Part shown: positions 63,453 through 64,000 of the stretch, in pieces | How positions within the stretch are numbered: position 1 is the stretch's first letter | Layout: each line of letters starts with the position of its first letter | DNA from: Nostoc linckia FACHB-104 | Lineage (GTDB): Bacteria > Cyanobacteriota > Cyanobacteriia > Cyanobacteriales > Nostocaceae | Length of the DNA stretch: 64,000 nt | Direction of reading: 5' to 3' | Assembly: GCF_014696615.1 (NCBI RefSeq) | Contig: NZ_JACJQJ010000001.1 | Coordinates: 124,001 to 188,000 of the forward strand | Notes under the pieces: model-generated | Database searches by the model: none | What the model was told of the DNA's origin: nothing | The model's input: the letters and a program-made list of their open reading frames with translations, nothing else | Program-made: the position numbers and the translations under genes

Positions 63453-64000
63453 TTCCATTTGTAGATCTCAAAACTCAATATCTCAGCATCAAAGATGAAA
63501 TTGATACTGCTGTTCTGAAAGTTTTAGAAAGTACTCAATTCGTTTTAGGTAATGAAGTCAAAGCTTTAGAAGCAGAATTTGCTGACTATTGCAATGCAGA
63601 TTTTGGTATCGCTGTCAATACTGGTACTAGCGCTCTGCACTTGGCATTATTAGCAGCAGGTATCGGTGCAGGTGACGAAGTCATTACCGTACCTTTTACC
63701 TTTGTCGCCACAGCAGCCGCGATTTGTTATACCGGAGCCAAACCTGTTTTTGTTGATATCGATCCGATTACTTACACTATAGATGTCAACAAAATCGAAC
63801 AAGCGATTACCGAACGCACCAAAGCCATTCTGCCTGTACATTTGTACGGTCAACCAGCAGATATGGAACCAATTATGGAAATCGCACGCCGTCATGGTTT
63901 GACCGTAATTGAAGATGCTGCCCAAGCTCATGGTGCAGAGTATAAAGGAAAAAGAGTAGGTAGTATTGGTGACATTGGGTGCTTTAGCTTTTACCCAGGT
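63449..64000 (+). CDS. DegT/DnrJ/EryC1 sugar aminotransferase (WlbC/WbpE-like), 3' truncated by window
   Basis: It starts at ATG 63449, overlapping the oxidoreductase stop as ATGA, and runs open to the right edge (184 residues visible). Motifs: [18 protein letters not shown] at the start, [37 protein letters not shown] (cofactor phosphate region), [15 protein letters not shown] and [31 protein letters not shown] (PLP Asp, approach to the Schiff-base Lys just beyond the edge). This pattern fits WlbC/WbpE, the PLP aminotransferase acting on the 3-keto sugar made by WlbA. Confidence 0.92.
   Translation, partial: MIPFVDLKTQYLSIKDEIDTAVLKVLESTQFVLGNEVKALEAEFADYCNADFGIAVNTGTSALHLALLAAGIGAGDEVITVPFTFVATAAAICYTGAKPVFVDIDPITYTIDVNKIEQAITERTKAILPVHLYGQPADMEPIMEIARRHGLTVIEDAAQAHGAEYKGKRVGSIGDIGCFSFYPG

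Overview
The window looks like chromosomal DNA of a filamentous, probably heterocyst-forming cyanobacterium (Nostocales). The palindrome GCGATCGC (HIP1) recurs throughout, the DNA is AT-rich, intergenic regions carry heptameric tandem repeats (STRRs), and several proteins belong to families known mainly from cyanobacteria (DUF1822, DUF928, DUF3122, CHASE2/CHAT proteins, FHA-type secreted proteins). No rRNA, tRNA, CRISPR array, transposase gene or phage gene was recognised.

Layout. (1) 1-9747, + strand: the 3' end of a nonribosomal peptide cluster. It holds the end of an NRPS closing in an epimerisation domain, a terminal C-A-PCP-reductase NRPS, a stand-alone AMT-type aminotransferase, a JmjC/cupin hydroxylase-like protein, an MFS exporter and a type II thioesterase. 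The logic is reductive release of a peptide aldehyde that may then be aminated. (2) 9935-15954: divergent tonB and exbB-exbD, an Ntn-hydrolase acylase of the AiiC/PvdQ type and a secreted helical protein. Together with region 1 this suggests, but does not prove, a siderophore or acylated-peptide pathway. (3) 16067-19108: small accessory genes (PD-(D/E)XK-like protein, MAPEG protein, DUF3122 protein, hypotheticals) and a MITE-like element. (4) 19618-37019: a CHAT-centred signalling region. It has an exported TPR-CHAT protein, a LuxR regulator, a TPS-type FHA protein and a nucleotidyltransferase. It continues with a minus-strand sigma factor-DUF1822 pair facing a plus-strand operon: small membrane protein, HTH-STAND ATPase, membrane-anchored AAA-like ATPase, CHAT-CHASE2 receptor and DUF928 protein. 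This is the best candidate for an undescribed system. (5) 38218-40817: TPR protein, two small membrane proteins and an Nfu-Rieske fusion. This set resembles the genes that accompany hydrogenase maturation genes in Nostocales, but no hyp or hup gene is visible here. (6) 40925-64000: an exopolysaccharide locus. It has a VirB10-like membrane protein, a Wzc-type tyrosine kinase, a GT4 glycosyltransferase, a Cys-rich protein, a Wzm/Wzt-like ABC exporter, two very large secreted multidomain proteins sharing Big_5 and DUF4082 modules, and a PEP-CTERM-like protein. Three enzymes (acetyltransferase, Gfo/Idh oxidoreductase, DegT aminotransferase) fit a UDP-2,3-diacetamido-uronic acid pathway.

Functions are assigned by reading motifs in translated sequence, not by database search. 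Domain family names are recalled knowledge. Start codons were moved from the longest ORF where a ribosome binding site, overlap or repeat argued for it, and each entry says so.
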